A DNA stretch of 64,000 nt, taken from the NCBI GenBank assembly GCA_023410055.1, contig JAEYQK010000075.1, positions 1 to 64,000 of the forward strand, in the 5' to 3' direction. Positions 1 through 8,374 of the stretch are shown piece after piece. Position numbers and translations under genes: made by a program. The notes below the pieces were generated by a model, which did no database searches, was not told where the DNA came from, and worked only from the letters and a program-made list of their open reading frames with translations. Every line of letters begins with the position of its first letter. Positions within the stretch are counted from its first letter, which is position 1. Source of the DNA: Acidobacteriota bacterium (GTDB lineage Bacteria > Acidobacteriota > Terriglobia > Terriglobales > Acidobacteriaceae).

Positions 1-2
1 AA

Positions 3-974
3 CGCCGATACCGCGTCGCATGGACCGGCAAAATGGGCAGCAGGACTGCCGGAGAAGTCGGCCTTCAGGCACTGGAAGCAGATAATCATTTCTGGGGAAT
101 CGACCTGCCTGTCGGCGGCACCGACGACTACCAACCCAAGTCCGACTGGACTGAACGACGCCAGCATTTCCGTTTCGACTGCGATCTCGGTACCGAGTTG
201 CGAACATCGCCTGACGCTCCCGCGACCCTATTGCGTTGCACCGACATCAGTCGTGGCGGCTGCTACCTTGAGACGTGGTCGACGCTGTCCGCCGGCACCG
301 AGGTTCACCTTGTCTTCAAGCTCCCTGCCGGCGACTTCCATGCCGTCGGCGAGGTCCGCACCAGCGACCCCGCTTTCGGAATGGGCATTCGTTTCAGCGA
401 TGTCGAAAACACCGCCGTCTTCGACAACTTCATCCAGGAACTTCATCTCCGGCTAAACCATCCCGAATCCGAACCATCCCAAACGCAACCGGCCGCACCA
501 ATCGCACTCACCCCCACCCCCATTCGCAACGGCAATCCCCTTCAGCACGAACCCCGCGTTCTGCTTGCCGAAGACAGCCGTTTTCTCCGCAGTGCCTATG
601 CCCTCTACCTCCGCCGCGAGAACCTAGAGGTCATCACCGCTGACGACGGTCTCCAGGCCCTCACTTTGGCCAGAACGGAAAATCCCGACGTCATCGTTCT
701 CGATCTGCTCATGCCGCGCATGGATGGAGTCAACACCCTGAAAGCATTAAAGGATCATCCTCTCACCGGATCCATCCCCGTCATTGTTCTTAGCGGCCTT
801 CCCTCCAGCAACGAGTCCAAGCTGCTCGATAACGGCGCATTCGCCTACCTGCCTAAAACGCAGATCGGCCCTGAAGACCTGCCCAAACACGTCAAGCGCG
901 CCCTGCTATGCGCCGATCACTCATCCTTCACGCCTTCCCCGTTGCCAAGCCCCGAGCCGCACGCTTCCGCCTAG
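3..974 (+). CDS. PilZ-PilZ-response regulator (5' end outside window)
   Basis: The reading frame is open from the first complete codon at position 3, so the first internal ATG (33) is probably not the start and the gene begins upstream of the window. The first ~37 visible residues (RVAWTGK ... FWGIDLP) look like the end of a PilZ domain. A second PilZ domain follows, with RR at visible residues 52-53 and DISRGG at 81-86. A Pro-rich linker then leads to a receiver domain with acidic pair E190/D191, phosphoacceptor D234 in VLDLLMP and a Lys in YLPKTQ. PilZ domains bind cyclic di-GMP, so this is likely a cytoplasmic signalling protein joining c-di-GMP and phosphorelay input. The double PilZ resembles the gene at 8632. 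No DNA-binding output domain is visible. Confidence 0.85.
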   Translation, partial: RRYRVAWTGKMGSRTAGEVGLQALEADNHFWGIDLPVGGTDDYQPKSDWTERRQHFRFDCDLGTELRTSPDAPATLLRCTDISRGGCYLETWSTLSAGTEVHLVFKLPAGDFHAVGEVRTSDPAFGMGIRFSDVENTAVFDNFIQELHLRLNHPESEPSQTQPAAPIALTPTPIRNGNPLQHEPRVLLAEDSRFLRSAYALYLRRENLEVITADDGLQALTLARTENPDVIVLDLLMPRMDGVNTLKALKDHPLTGSIPVIVLSGLPSSNESKLLDNGAFAYLPKTQIGPEDLPKHVKRALLCADHSSFTPSPLPSPEPHASA

Positions 975-1069
975 CGACTGCACTCCGGTACTCGTGACAC
1001 CCAACGGGTACTTGCGTATAGTGTCTCTTAGCTAAACTGCTGGAATTGTCACTGTTTGGAGAGGATACG

Positions 1070-2914
1070 ATGCGTCTTATTCGGCACATGCATTATTGCC
1101 TACTGCTGTTCTTTGTCATTTTTGCGGCTGCAACACTCTGTGCTCAGCCTTCCGGTGGCCCCTACGGCCCCATTGATCAACGTTACGAAGTTCCCAAAGC
1201 CGCGCACGTTTATTACGTCGCTCCCGACGGTAAGGCCGATGCGTCCGGCACCACGCTCGAACAGCCCACAACCCTCGAATCAGCCATTGAGCGCGTTGTG
1301 ACCGGCGATGCCATCATCCTTCGCGGAGGCGTCTATCGCACCGGCGGCCTCGTCCTGAACCAGGGCGTCACCATTCAGCCCTACCTCGAAGAACGCCCGG
1401 TAGTGAAGGGCACCAAGGTCGCCACCAACTGGGAGCCGCTGCGCAACAAGCTGTGGCGCACAAAATGGGAAACCCTGTTCCCCGCTTCACCACTCGGCTG
1501 GTGGCAGCGCAAGTATGAAGGCATGATGACCCCGCTGCACCGCTTCAACAACGACATGGTCTTCGTCGACGGCGAACTACTCAAGTCCGTCGGCTGGGAA
1601 GGCGAACTTGATCCTCATTCCTTCTTCATCGACTACAAAACCGGATACGTCTACATCGGCACCGACCCGGCCAATCGCACCGTCGAGATCACTGCCTTCG
1701 ACAGCGCACTCGTGCGCACCGCCGCCCCCGTCCACAACAAGACCAACGACCGCAAAGGCCCGGTGATCCGGGGCATCACCTTCACGCAATACGCCTACCG
1801 CGCTCTCGAAGTTGAGGGAAAAAAGCACTTCACGGTAAACGACGAACCGACCGACGAACCCGTAGGTCTTTCCGATCCCGCTACCTTCGGCAAAGAAGTC
1901 ATCGGCACCGTTCTCGAAAACGTCACCATCAGCTATTGCTCGCGCGTGGCCGGCTATTTCCGCGGTGACAACCTCATCATCCGCAACTCGCTCATCAGCG
2001 ATACCGGCACTGAGGGCATCTACGTCATCGGATCGTCCGACGTCGTGCTTGAACGCAACATCATTCGCCGCAACAACATCGAGCAGCTGACCGGTTATTA
2101 CCCGTCCGCCGTCAAGATCTTCAACCAGACCCGCCGCGTCATCTTCCGCGACAACTACATCACCGATCAGCCTTACTCCAACGGCGTGTGGTACGACGTG
2201 GGCAATCGCGACGGCGTGGTCGTCAACAACTGGATCGAAGGCGCGCAGGACGGCTTCTTCTTTGAGATCTCGCGCGGCGCGACGGTCGCCGGAAACGTCT
2301 TCGTGCGTTGCCACAAGGGCGTTCGCTCGTTGAATTCCGCCGACGTCCACGTCTACAACAACACCTTTATCGACACCCCGGCCTACTTCGAGCGCGACCA
2401 ACGTAGCGCCACTGCCGACCACTTCGGCTGGCATCCGTCAACCGGCCCCGACGTCGATCAGCGTGAAGGCCACATCTTCGTCAACAACCTGCTCGTCGCC
2501 AGCGACTCCTACAAACGTCCGCTGCTTGGATTCGAACAGTCGAAGTTCCTGTGCTCGAAGCTCACGCGTCCGGCGGCAACGCAAGTCGACGGAAACGTCT
2601 ATGTGCGCGCCAGCACGCTCGACGGCAAGAATCCTCCACTGATCGTCTGGGGACCTGCCGATAACGAGAGCTGCTCGTCGAGCTTCACCTCGGTGGCCGA
2701 CTTCCACAAGGCGCTTCCCACCTACGAGACTAACGGCCGCCAGATCGACCGCACTCTCCGCTCCATGTTCCGCGGATCTGACCTGGGCCGTTACGAGCTG
2801 ATGCCAGCCGCTCTGACTGACTCGAAGACGAGTTTGCTCCCGGCTGACGTTCGTAAACTCCTTGGCTGGAGCGAACAGGAAGCCAAAACGCCTGGAGCGT
2901 ATCCGGTGCGCTAG
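1070..2914 (+). CDS. secreted right-handed beta-helix protein
   Basis: 614 residues. I chose ATG 1070 because GGAGAGG lies just upstream (1058-1064) and the protein then starts with a clean signal peptide (MRLIRHM, a hydrophobic run, cleavage near LCAQ). A TTG eight codons upstream would spoil the signal peptide. The middle carries repeated short strands with Asn and Val/Ile ladders (for example NNWIEG, GNVFVR, NNTFID), typical of parallel beta-helix folds found in polysaccharide lyases and related carbohydrate-active proteins. An N-terminal APDGKADASGT segment is common in such proteins. It is probably periplasmic or secreted. The substrate cannot be told from sequence. It stands alone, followed by a bidirectional hairpin shared with the convergent gene. 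Confidence 0.8.
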   Translation: MRLIRHMHYCLLLFFVIFAAATLCAQPSGGPYGPIDQRYEVPKAAHVYYVAPDGKADASGTTLEQPTTLESAIERVVTGDAIILRGGVYRTGGLVLNQGVTIQPYLEERPVVKGTKVATNWEPLRNKLWRTKWETLFPASPLGWWQRKYEGMMTPLHRFNNDMVFVDGELLKSVGWEGELDPHSFFIDYKTGYVYIGTDPANRTVEITAFDSALVRTAAPVHNKTNDRKGPVIRGITFTQYAYRALEVEGKKHFTVNDEPTDEPVGLSDPATFGKEVIGTVLENVTISYCSRVAGYFRGDNLIIRNSLISDTGTEGIYVIGSSDVVLERNIIRRNNIEQLTGYYPSAVKIFNQTRRVIFRDNYITDQPYSNGVWYDVGNRDGVVVNNWIEGAQDGFFFEISRGATVAGNVFVRCHKGVRSLNSADVHVYNNTFIDTPAYFERDQRSATADHFGWHPSTGPDVDQREGHIFVNNLLVASDSYKRPLLGFEQSKFLCSKLTRPAATQVDGNVYVRASTLDGKNPPLIVWGPADNESCSSSFTSVADFHKALPTYETNGRQIDRTLRSMFRGSDLGRYELMPAALTDSKTSLLPADVRKLLGWSEQEAKTPGAYPVR

Positions 2915-2950
2915 TTTGTAACGGAACAATCAGCGTTGTTAGTTCAAAAG

Positions 2951-2984
2951 ATCGCTGTGCGGGCTAAGCTCGCACAGCGATTTC
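2951..2984. terminator. bidirectional hairpin overlapping a stop codon
   Basis: An 11-bp perfect stem (ATCGCTGTGCG at 2951-2961 pairing with 2971-2981), with A residues on the left and T-rich sequence on the right, sits between two convergent genes. The last codons and TAG stop (2964-2966) of the minus-strand zinc-ribbon gene lie inside the loop and right arm. Confidence 0.75.
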
Positions 2985-3452
2985 GTTTCCGCAGTATGGA
3001 CAGTAGACGTCAGAGGAACTAACCGGACGACGGCAGTGCGGGCATACGGGCGATAGTGCGAAGTGGCACTTGGGACAAAAATTGTAGCCATCCTTCACCG
3101 GCGTCCCGCACTGCGGGCACTTTCCGACGATCTCCGACCTCATCAGGAAGTAGATGATAAAACCGATCGCATTCGGTATGAAGATGACCACAAGCAGCCA
3201 GGCCACTGCGTTCATGCCTCGTCGCTTGGCATCGCGGTACACGTAGCCGTAGAGCAAAATCACGGTACCGAGAACGGTCGCGGCCAGGAGTCCGATTGGT
3301 ATTCGAACTGCCAGCGGCGGAGCATCGCGGTCGAGAGTCATCAGGTAGTGCATCACCGCCTGTATCCCGATGAAGAAGGTAACCACTAATGCGATGGCAA
3401 ATCCCGGGATGATCTTGAATTCTTCCTTGAGCTGAAATTTCTGTCGGGTCAT
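2964..3452 (-). CDS. zinc-ribbon membrane protein
   Basis: 162 residues. Hydrophobic segments lie at about residues 16-36, 48-70 and 82-103. A C-terminal double zinc ribbon follows, with CPQC ... CPKC and CPHC ... CPYC pairs. The middle helices with YVYRDAKRRGMN resemble the short PLDc_N-type membrane segment. It is probably an inner-membrane protein with a cytoplasmic zinc-binding tail. It lies 15 bases downstream of the anti-sigma gene on the same strand, so it may belong to the sigma/anti-sigma operon. The specific function is unknown. Confidence 0.75.
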   Translation of the reverse strand: MTRQKFQLKEEFKIIPGFAIALVVTFFIGIQAVMHYLMTLDRDAPPLAVRIPIGLLAATVLGTVILLYGYVYRDAKRRGMNAVAWLLVVIFIPNAIGFIIYFLMRSEIVGKCPQCGTPVKDGYNFCPKCHFALSPVCPHCRRPVSSSDVYCPYCGNEIAVRA

Positions 3453-3467
3453 AAGATCCTTCTCTCT

Positions 3468-3941
3468 TCAATCGGCGGCGGTCTCGGGCCGATGGCCTCT
3501 GAACATGAGTAGTAGAACGGTCGCCAGTATCGCTGGTGCGAACCAGGTAAGGACAAAGCCGGTCTGCCAAAGCAATGCGGGAAGGTGAATCACGCCGCCG
3601 ATCCACGCAAACGCCTGCCACATTAACGGCGTCGTCATAACACCAATCGCGAACGCTAACACGCAGGAAATCACCACGGGTATCAAGCGTTGGTCGCGTT
3701 CTCGAAGCTCCTCTGCTCGCATACGGACGCGGGCTTGAGTGGCGGCGACCAACGCCGGACTTACCCTGAACGAAAGCGAGTGCAAAGCTTGGCGCGAGAG
3801 CGTGCTTGCTTCGGCGTAGCGAGCGCACTCGGCGCAAGCTACGAGGTGATCCTGAAGCCACGACGCGTCAGAAGGAGTTACGCCTTCGACCGACGACGCG
3901 GCGATCAGGGCGTGAGCGCGATCATGAGGCGTGGTGTTCAT
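3468..3941 (-). CDS. anti-sigma factor with HxxxCxxC zinc finger
   Basis: 157 residues. The N-terminal part contains H32-x3-C36-x2-C39 (HLVACAEC), the zinc-binding signature of ZAS-type anti-sigma factors. Two hydrophobic segments follow (about 87-110 and 120-145), placing it in the inner membrane with the zinc domain in the cytoplasm. Its ATG overlaps the TGA of the upstream ECF sigma gene (ATGA, 3938-3941), which implies translational coupling and a sigma/anti-sigma pair. It should hold the sigma factor inactive until a signal at the membrane releases it. The signal is unknown. Confidence 0.85.
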   Translation of the reverse strand: MNTTPHDRAHALIAASSVEGVTPSDASWLQDHLVACAECARYAEASTLSRQALHSLSFRVSPALVAATQARVRMRAEELRERDQRLIPVVISCVLAFAIGVMTTPLMWQAFAWIGGVIHLPALLWQTGFVLTWFAPAILATVLLLMFRGHRPETAAD

Positions 3942-4537
3942 GATTTTCGTGCCTCCGACAGCAGTGGGCGCAACGCCATCACGCCGCGGTACAAACGCGA
4001 CTTGACGGTCGATAGGGGGATGCCAACTACTTCCCCAATTTCTTCAAGCTTCATGTCTTCCTCGAATCTGAGCACCAGGACTTCACGAAATACCACGGGC
4101 ACTTGAGCCAGAGCTTGCGCGACGGCCTCGGATTGTTCGTGAGCCAGGGCTGCCTGCAACGGAGTGGATTCTGCGGTGGCAAACTGCATTGAGGGTGCAT
4201 CGTCACCTTTTTCCATCAACTGGTCGAGGCTGCTGGGACGACGCCGGCGGAGATAATCGATCGTCACGTTGCGCGCGATGCGCATGAGCCAGGCGGCGAA
4301 GTTGTCGCGACCATTGTACTGACCGCCGCGCTCAAGAATGCGTATCCATGTTTCCTGGAACAGGTCTTCGGCCGTGGCTCGGTCCCCGGTGAGATGAATA
4401 AGGTAGCGCAGCAGGCGGTACTGATATTGTTCGATCAGACGCGAGAGAAGGTCCGGATCGCGTCCCCGCAAACCTCTGGCGATTTCGCGGCTCTCGTCTT
4501 CCATCCACGTCAGCGCGTAATAGGCTGCGATTCTCAT
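3938..4537 (-). CDS. ECF-type RNA polymerase sigma factor
   Basis: 199 residues from ATG 4537. A longer frame reaches 4657, but its first 40 residues do not look like sigma factor, and ATG 4504 is also possible. Region 2 contains AEDLFQETWIRIL and FAAWLMRIARNVTIDYLRRRR. Region 4 carries the helix-turn-helix LEEIGEVVGIPLSTVKSRLYRG. Regions 1 and 3 are absent, as expected for an ECF (group 4) sigma factor. It directs RNA polymerase to a small regulon and is partnered with the overlapping anti-sigma gene. I do not see a clear autoregulatory ECF promoter upstream. Confidence 0.92.
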   Translation of the reverse strand: MRIAAYYALTWMEDESREIARGLRGRDPDLLSRLIEQYQYRLLRYLIHLTGDRATAEDLFQETWIRILERGGQYNGRDNFAAWLMRIARNVTIDYLRRRRPSSLDQLMEKGDDAPSMQFATAESTPLQAALAHEQSEAVAQALAQVPVVFREVLVLRFEEDMKLEEIGEVVGIPLSTVKSRLYRGVMALRPLLSEARKS

Positions 4538-4652
4538 ACTAAGCCATATACGGATGAGGGCAGGAAAAAGACCCCGAGATTTCCGTCTTCCTAGACGGGA
4601 GTCGAAATCCCTAAACCAGCCACTATGTACAGTGCACTCATAGAGAATCAAG

Positions 4653-4682
4653 CCCACATCCGCACGGTCGCGCAGATGTGGG
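4653..4682 (-). terminator. likely terminator of the lemA operon
   Basis: An 8-bp stem (CCCACATC 4653-4660 with GATGTGGG 4675-4682) begins 17 bases past the lemA stop on the minus strand. The T tract after it is weak. Confidence 0.5.
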
Positions 4683-4698
4683 TCGAGGGGAAAGTCCG

Positions 4699-5304
4699 CT
4701 AAGGCTGTATCGGTGCTTGTTTGGGGGTCACGCCCGGGAACTGCACTTTCGGTGCTTCGCGCGAACCTTCCTGTGCCTTGAAGTAGGCGTCGTCACGAGT
4801 AAAACCGCTCAGGCTCGCGACTATGTTGTTGGGGAATAGCTGAATGTAAGTGTTGTAATCCTGAAGTGTCTCGTTATAGCGACGGCGTTCGACGGCAATT
4901 CGGTTCTCCGTTCCCGCAAGCTCGTCCTGAAGCCTCAGAAAATTCTCGTTTGATTTCAGCTGCGGATAATTCTCCACGATGAGCAGCAGCCGCGACAGCG
5001 CGCCATCCAACTGATTGTTCGCCGCAATCTTCTGCTGCGGCGTGCCGCCCGACATCAACGCCGCCCGCGCATTAGCTATATCGCGGAACACGGTTTGCTC
5101 TTGCCCCGCAAACCCCTTCACGGTTTCAACCAGGTTCGGAATGAGGTCGGCGCGCCGTTGCAGAACAATGTCCACCTGTGACCATGCGGCGTTGACGGCT
5201 TCCTTCTTGGTGACCATATTGTTCCGGTGGCCCACGTACGTACTACCAAACCAAAGAAGCGCGACAACAACGACGGCGAGAACGATCACGACTATCTTCT
5301 TCAT
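4699..5304 (-). CDS. lemA: LemA family membrane protein
   Basis: 201 residues. One N-terminal membrane helix (about residues 4-20) is followed by the helical LemA domain with NAAWSQVDIVLQRRADLIPNLVETVKG and, later, YNTYIQLFPNNIVA, both hallmarks of the family. LemA proteins are membrane-anchored with a large coiled helical part; their biochemical role is not settled. Here the gene lies three bases after a nucleotidyltransferase gene and in one operon with a TPM-domain gene. LemA-TPM pairing is frequent in bacteria, which supports the assignment. Confidence 0.93.
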   Translation of the reverse strand: MKKIVVIVLAVVVVALLWFGSTYVGHRNNMVTKKEAVNAAWSQVDIVLQRRADLIPNLVETVKGFAGQEQTVFRDIANARAALMSGGTPQQKIAANNQLDGALSRLLLIVENYPQLKSNENFLRLQDELAGTENRIAVERRRYNETLQDYNTYIQLFPNNIVASLSGFTRDDAYFKAQEGSREAPKVQFPGVTPKQAPIQP

Positions 5305-5307
5305 AAC

Positions 5308-6069
5308 TCAGCCATTCCTTTCAGAAGATGAACCGCTCACCCGTTGCCAATCATGTTTAGGTGCCATCTTGTCGATATGGCGTACGAGCGCGGCAATCGA
5401 TTCCATGTAACGGTGATAAAGCTCCTCAACGCCAATCTGGATTCTGCGCCCTTCGCGAAGATCCAGCGCGGCATTGAGGGGCTCCGCATCAATTCCGTCC
5501 AGTGCGGCGATCTGTGCAACAACCTCTCGGCGTGATTCAGGCGCTGCCTTCCCGAGCGCAATCAGAGCGTGACGGAACAGGGTCGCGACGCTCGATGCCG
5601 ATTTGGCAATCGTCTGCTGCAACTCGCGCTCATTCTCACGAGCAAGCAGATATTGCTGGCGCAATTTCAGCAGCACCGTGCGCAACTCGTGTTCGAGTTG
5701 AACCCGATGCAGGTTCATCGGAATGTCGATCGACTCCAGCAAATCGCGCCCAAAAAGAATTCGGTGACATGCCTTGACGTCCAGTGTCTCGATCGCGAAC
5801 ACGTCTGCTGACGTCCGCAATTCTTCCTCGGACTGCACAAGTGGCGGACGCCTATGCAACTTCTTCGTCCACCAGTCCAGCACGGTTGCGATCTGATCCA
5901 ATGCGGCGCCGCGCGTGTCCTCCAGCAGGACCAGCAGATTGACATCCGAGTATTGCTCGTTGAAGTCGCCCCGCGCCGCCGATCCGTACAATACGACGGA
6001 CTGGAGGTTAGCGCCTGCCGCGTGCTGCAGCCGTCCAACAAACTGCTCAAGATCTTCTTTTACGCTCAT
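5308..6069 (-). CDS. nucleotidyltransferase-domain protein
   Basis: 253 residues. The N-terminus has the polymerase-beta-like nucleotidyltransferase core, with G29-S30 in VVLYGSAARGDF and S41-D42-V43-N44 in YSDVNLLVLL. The usual second catalytic Asp of the D-x-D metal site is Asn44 here, so activity may be altered. The C-terminal half is helical. It sits between TPM and lemA genes on the same strand with tight spacing, so it is probably co-expressed with this membrane-associated pair. The substrate is unknown. Antitoxin-like MNT proteins share the core, but no HEPN partner is adjacent. Confidence 0.8.
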   Translation of the reverse strand: MSVKEDLEQFVGRLQHAAGANLQSVVLYGSAARGDFNEQYSDVNLLVLLEDTRGAALDQIATVLDWWTKKLHRRPPLVQSEEELRTSADVFAIETLDVKACHRILFGRDLLESIDIPMNLHRVQLEHELRTVLLKLRQQYLLARENERELQQTIAKSASSVATLFRHALIALGKAAPESRREVVAQIAALDGIDAEPLNAALDLREGRRIQIGVEELYHRYMESIAALVRHIDKMAPKHDWQRVSGSSSERNG

Positions 6070-6112
6070 AATCGCTCTCGAAACATGCCGGATCGAATTC
6101 CGTCGCTACGCT

Positions 6113-6922
6113 TCACCAGGAACCGCTTGCGCCGCCCCCGCCGCTGGAACCGCCTCCGAAACCGCCGAAACTACCGCCGCCAGAACTACCGCCCCAACCG
6201 CCACCGCTACTCCCAAAGCCGCCGCCGCCCCAGCCTCCACCGAAACCGCCTGGTCCAAGCCACCAGGGGAAACCACCGCGGCGACGACTTCGGCCACCGC
6301 CGGTGATTGCACGGATGAATACTGGTATGACAAAGAACGCGACGGGGAAAAGAATCCACCACGGAAATTCGTCGCCGCCTGACCGTGAGCCCTGGTTCCG
6401 CACCCTCGGCGGTGCCTGGTCGAGTGTCACGTTACTGGCTCTCGCAATCAGCGTGGCCAACTGTCCCGACGCAAGCGCGATCGCACTGTCGTAATCGCCC
6501 TGACGCAGATATGGGACCATCGCGCGACCGATATCGCCGGCTCGCGCATCATTGATCACCGGTTCCAGACCGTACCCGACTTCAATTCGGTACTTGCGCT
6601 CAGACGGTGCGACCAGCAGCAGAACGCCCCGGTCATCTTTGTGCCCTATCCCCAGCTTTTTGTAAAGGTCGACCGCATAGTCTTCGACACTCTTGCCGTC
6701 GAGTGACTTAACCGTGACGACGGCGATCTGCGCACCCGTCTTGCGTTCGACATCGCCGGCCATAGCGTTGATCTTTGCTTGCGTTCCGCCATCGATCACT
6801 CCCGCGAGGTCCGTAACGTAGTTCACGGCGCTAACATCGGAGACCTTTTGAGCGATGCAGAAGGGCGGAACTGCAACGAGGAGCACCAGAAGCAATAGCC
6901 GTAGTCGGCGAGAATAGCTCAT
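6113..6922 (-). CDS. TPM-domain secreted protein with Gly/Ser-rich tail
   Basis: 269 residues from ATG 6922, which gives a signal peptide (SRRLRLLLLVLLVAVPPFCIAQ); the longer frame to 6958 would add 12 unlikely residues. A TPM (YgcG) domain covers about residues 30-170, with YVTDLAGVID, GAQIAVVTVKSL and DDRGVLLLVAPSERKYRIEVG. Then come a membrane helix (WWILFPVAFFVIPVFIRAI) and a low-complexity Gly/Ser tail ending GASGSW. It is likely anchored in the inner membrane with the TPM domain in the periplasm. It is first gene of the operon with the nucleotidyltransferase and lemA. Confidence 0.88.
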   Translation of the reverse strand: MSYSRRLRLLLLVLLVAVPPFCIAQKVSDVSAVNYVTDLAGVIDGGTQAKINAMAGDVERKTGAQIAVVTVKSLDGKSVEDYAVDLYKKLGIGHKDDRGVLLLVAPSERKYRIEVGYGLEPVINDARAGDIGRAMVPYLRQGDYDSAIALASGQLATLIARASNVTLDQAPPRVRNQGSRSGGDEFPWWILFPVAFFVIPVFIRAITGGGRSRRRGGFPWWLGPGGFGGGWGGGGFGSSGGGWGGSSGGGSFGGFGGGSSGGGGASGSW

Positions 6923-6993
6923 TCTGTTCAAAGAGCAAGGTAATTTGCGGGTGGACAAAGGTCAAGAGACGCGGGTATCGACATATCGAGATA

Positions 6994-7024
6994 TTCGCTT
7001 TTTCTTCGCCTAATGTGCTAAAAT
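6994..7024 (+). promoter_or_regulatory. putative promoter with extended -10
   Basis: TGC-TAAAAT at 7016-7024 fits an extended -10 box. The ATG at 7033 lies only eight bases beyond it, which would give a leaderless or near-leaderless transcript. The preceding 19 bases (6994-7012) are identical to a stretch at 16987-17005 in front of the GyrI-like gene. Confidence 0.45.
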
Positions 7025-7032
7025 TTCCCGCT

Positions 7033-7536
7033 ATGAACGTGAAAGCACAACCGCAAGCAAACCCGCAGCACCATCACTTTGCAGACCAACTGCTCGCAAG
7101 CAAGGACTTCTTCGAGCGCTCAACCAGGGTCCTTGACGAAGCCGATTCCGGATTTCGCCCGAAAGAAGGAATGATGACCGTTGCGCAGCAGGTCGCGCAC
7201 ACCGCCCAGACCCTCGATTGGTTCATCCAAGGCGTCTCCCGTCCCGAGGGCTTCGATCTCAATTTCGAGAAGCACGCTAGGGAAATCGAACAGGTAGTAT
7301 CGCTTGCCACTGCTCGCAAGATGCTCGCCGACTCATTTGCCGACGCGGTCCAATTCCTTCAGTCCAAGAGCGCCGACGAACTAGCGGCGCCACTGCCGCC
7401 CGGCCCCATCATGGCGGGTCAACCCATCAGCAATGTTGTCTGGGCCATGGTCGAACACACCGCCCATCATCGCGGCGCGCTCACCGTATACTCCCGTCTC
7501 CTCGGCAAAGTCCCAGCCATGCCCTATGGCGGATAA
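7033..7536 (+). CDS. DinB family protein
   Basis: 167 residues from ATG 7033; an in-frame GTG at 7015 falls inside the putative promoter. Four-helix DinB fold signatures are visible: a His in VAHTAQTLDWF and paired His in VEHTAHHRGALTVYSRLLG, the usual metal-binding positions. DinB-like proteins are metal-dependent thiol S-transferases or uncharacterised stress proteins. Here no thiol pathway genes are adjacent. It is monocistronic, followed by an 11-bp hairpin at 7554-7588. Confidence 0.88.
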   Translation: MNVKAQPQANPQHHHFADQLLASKDFFERSTRVLDEADSGFRPKEGMMTVAQQVAHTAQTLDWFIQGVSRPEGFDLNFEKHAREIEQVVSLATARKMLADSFADAVQFLQSKSADELAAPLPPGPIMAGQPISNVVWAMVEHTAHHRGALTVYSRLLGKVPAMPYGG

Positions 7537-7553
7537 CAACCTTCATTCCCGCT

Positions 7554-7588
7554 AAGCGCACCCTTCTCTTGCCGGGCAGGGTGCGCTT
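7554..7588. repeat. AGCGCACCCT hairpin
   Basis: Perfect 11-bp inverted repeat (7554-7564 and 7578-7588) 18 bases after a DinB gene. It has no T tract. Its GCACCCT/AGGGTGC arms match those of the hairpin at 17613-17639, which suggests a small dispersed family rather than an ordinary terminator. Confidence 0.55.
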
Positions 7589-7699
7589 CAAATCCGGGGT
7601 TAACTGCTTTTTAACCGCCTTAACGGCACTTTTCGCCGCCAGATTTCGTATCATTCCTCATCTTGCTTTGCTAAATACCGCGAACGGAACGGGACTAAT

Positions 7700-8281
7700 A
7701 TGAATCGAAAAGAATTCCTCAGCACTACTTTCAAAGGGACCGTCGCTGCCGTCGCCCTCGCCTCTTTTCCGGGCCTGCTTCAGACAGCCAGCGCTGCCGC
7801 CGAAGAAAAGTCCAAATCTGGCCTCAGCCGCGCCGACCTGCTCACCGCTGCGCGTGAGATCATGGCTGCGCAGACCTACTGCGCCCTAACCACGCTCGAC
7901 GAAGACGGCCGTCCCCGTATCCGCACCATGAACCCTTTCCCGCCCGAGGAAGACATGACGGTCTACATGGCGACGAACACCGCAAGCCGCAAGGTACGCC
8001 AAATTCGCCACGACCCGCGCGTCATGCTCTACTACGGCAATCACGGCAGCGCCATCGGTTACGTCGAGATCACCGGCCGCGCCGTACTAGTCGACGATCC
8101 CGCCGAAATCAAGAAACGCAAGCGCGCATATTGGGACACCTCATTCGCCCCCGGCCTCAAGAACCTCGTCCTCGTGAAGGTCATCCCCGAGCACATTGAC
8201 GTTCTGAACTACTCTCGTCACGCTACCGCCGACCCCAACACTTGGCGCACGCCGAGCCTCGATCTCAAGGCTCCCGTGTAA
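7700..8281 (+). CDS. pyridoxamine 5'-phosphate oxidase-like protein with export signal
   Basis: 193 residues. An N-terminal segment (MNRKEFLSTTFKGT, then a hydrophobic run ending near TASAAAEE) resembles a secretion signal, possibly Tat-related though it lacks the twin Arg. The rest is a split-barrel FMN-binding fold: TYCALTTLDEDGRPRIRTMNPF, VYMATNTASRKVRQIRHDPRVMLYY and GYVEITGRAVLVDD are typical of the PNPOx-like/general stress protein 26 group. It probably binds a flavin or similar cofactor in the periplasm. A true role in vitamin B6 synthesis is unlikely given the signal and short length. Confidence 0.82.
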   Translation: MNRKEFLSTTFKGTVAAVALASFPGLLQTASAAAEEKSKSGLSRADLLTAAREIMAAQTYCALTTLDEDGRPRIRTMNPFPPEEDMTVYMATNTASRKVRQIRHDPRVMLYYGNHGSAIGYVEITGRAVLVDDPAEIKKRKRAYWDTSFAPGLKNLVLVKVIPEHIDVLNYSRHATADPNTWRTPSLDLKAPV

Positions 8282-8297
8282 TGAAGTCTCTCCCTGA

Positions 8298-8343
8298 CGG
8301 CCCCCGTTTGAGCTGGCTTTGGCTGAATCGGGGGCCGGTTTTT
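8298..8343 (+). terminator. Rho-independent terminator
   Basis: A perfect 9-bp GC stem (CGGCCCCCG 8298-8306, CGGGGGCCG 8329-8337) is followed by five T residues, 17 bases after the PNPOx-like stop codon. Confidence 0.85.
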
Positions 8344-8374
8344 CGCCAAGTGGTGCCCCGTTCATGCCAGTGAT

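Noticed and set aside
1577..2434. 285-codon minus-strand frame inside the beta-helix gene
   Set aside because: Low-complexity Val/Asp/Ala sequence, typical of an antisense shadow; the plus-strand gene has a signal peptide and Shine-Dalgarno sequence.
4653..4682. Possible small RNA between sigma factor and lemA
   Set aside because: Only a short stem-loop is present and it is better read as the lemA terminator.
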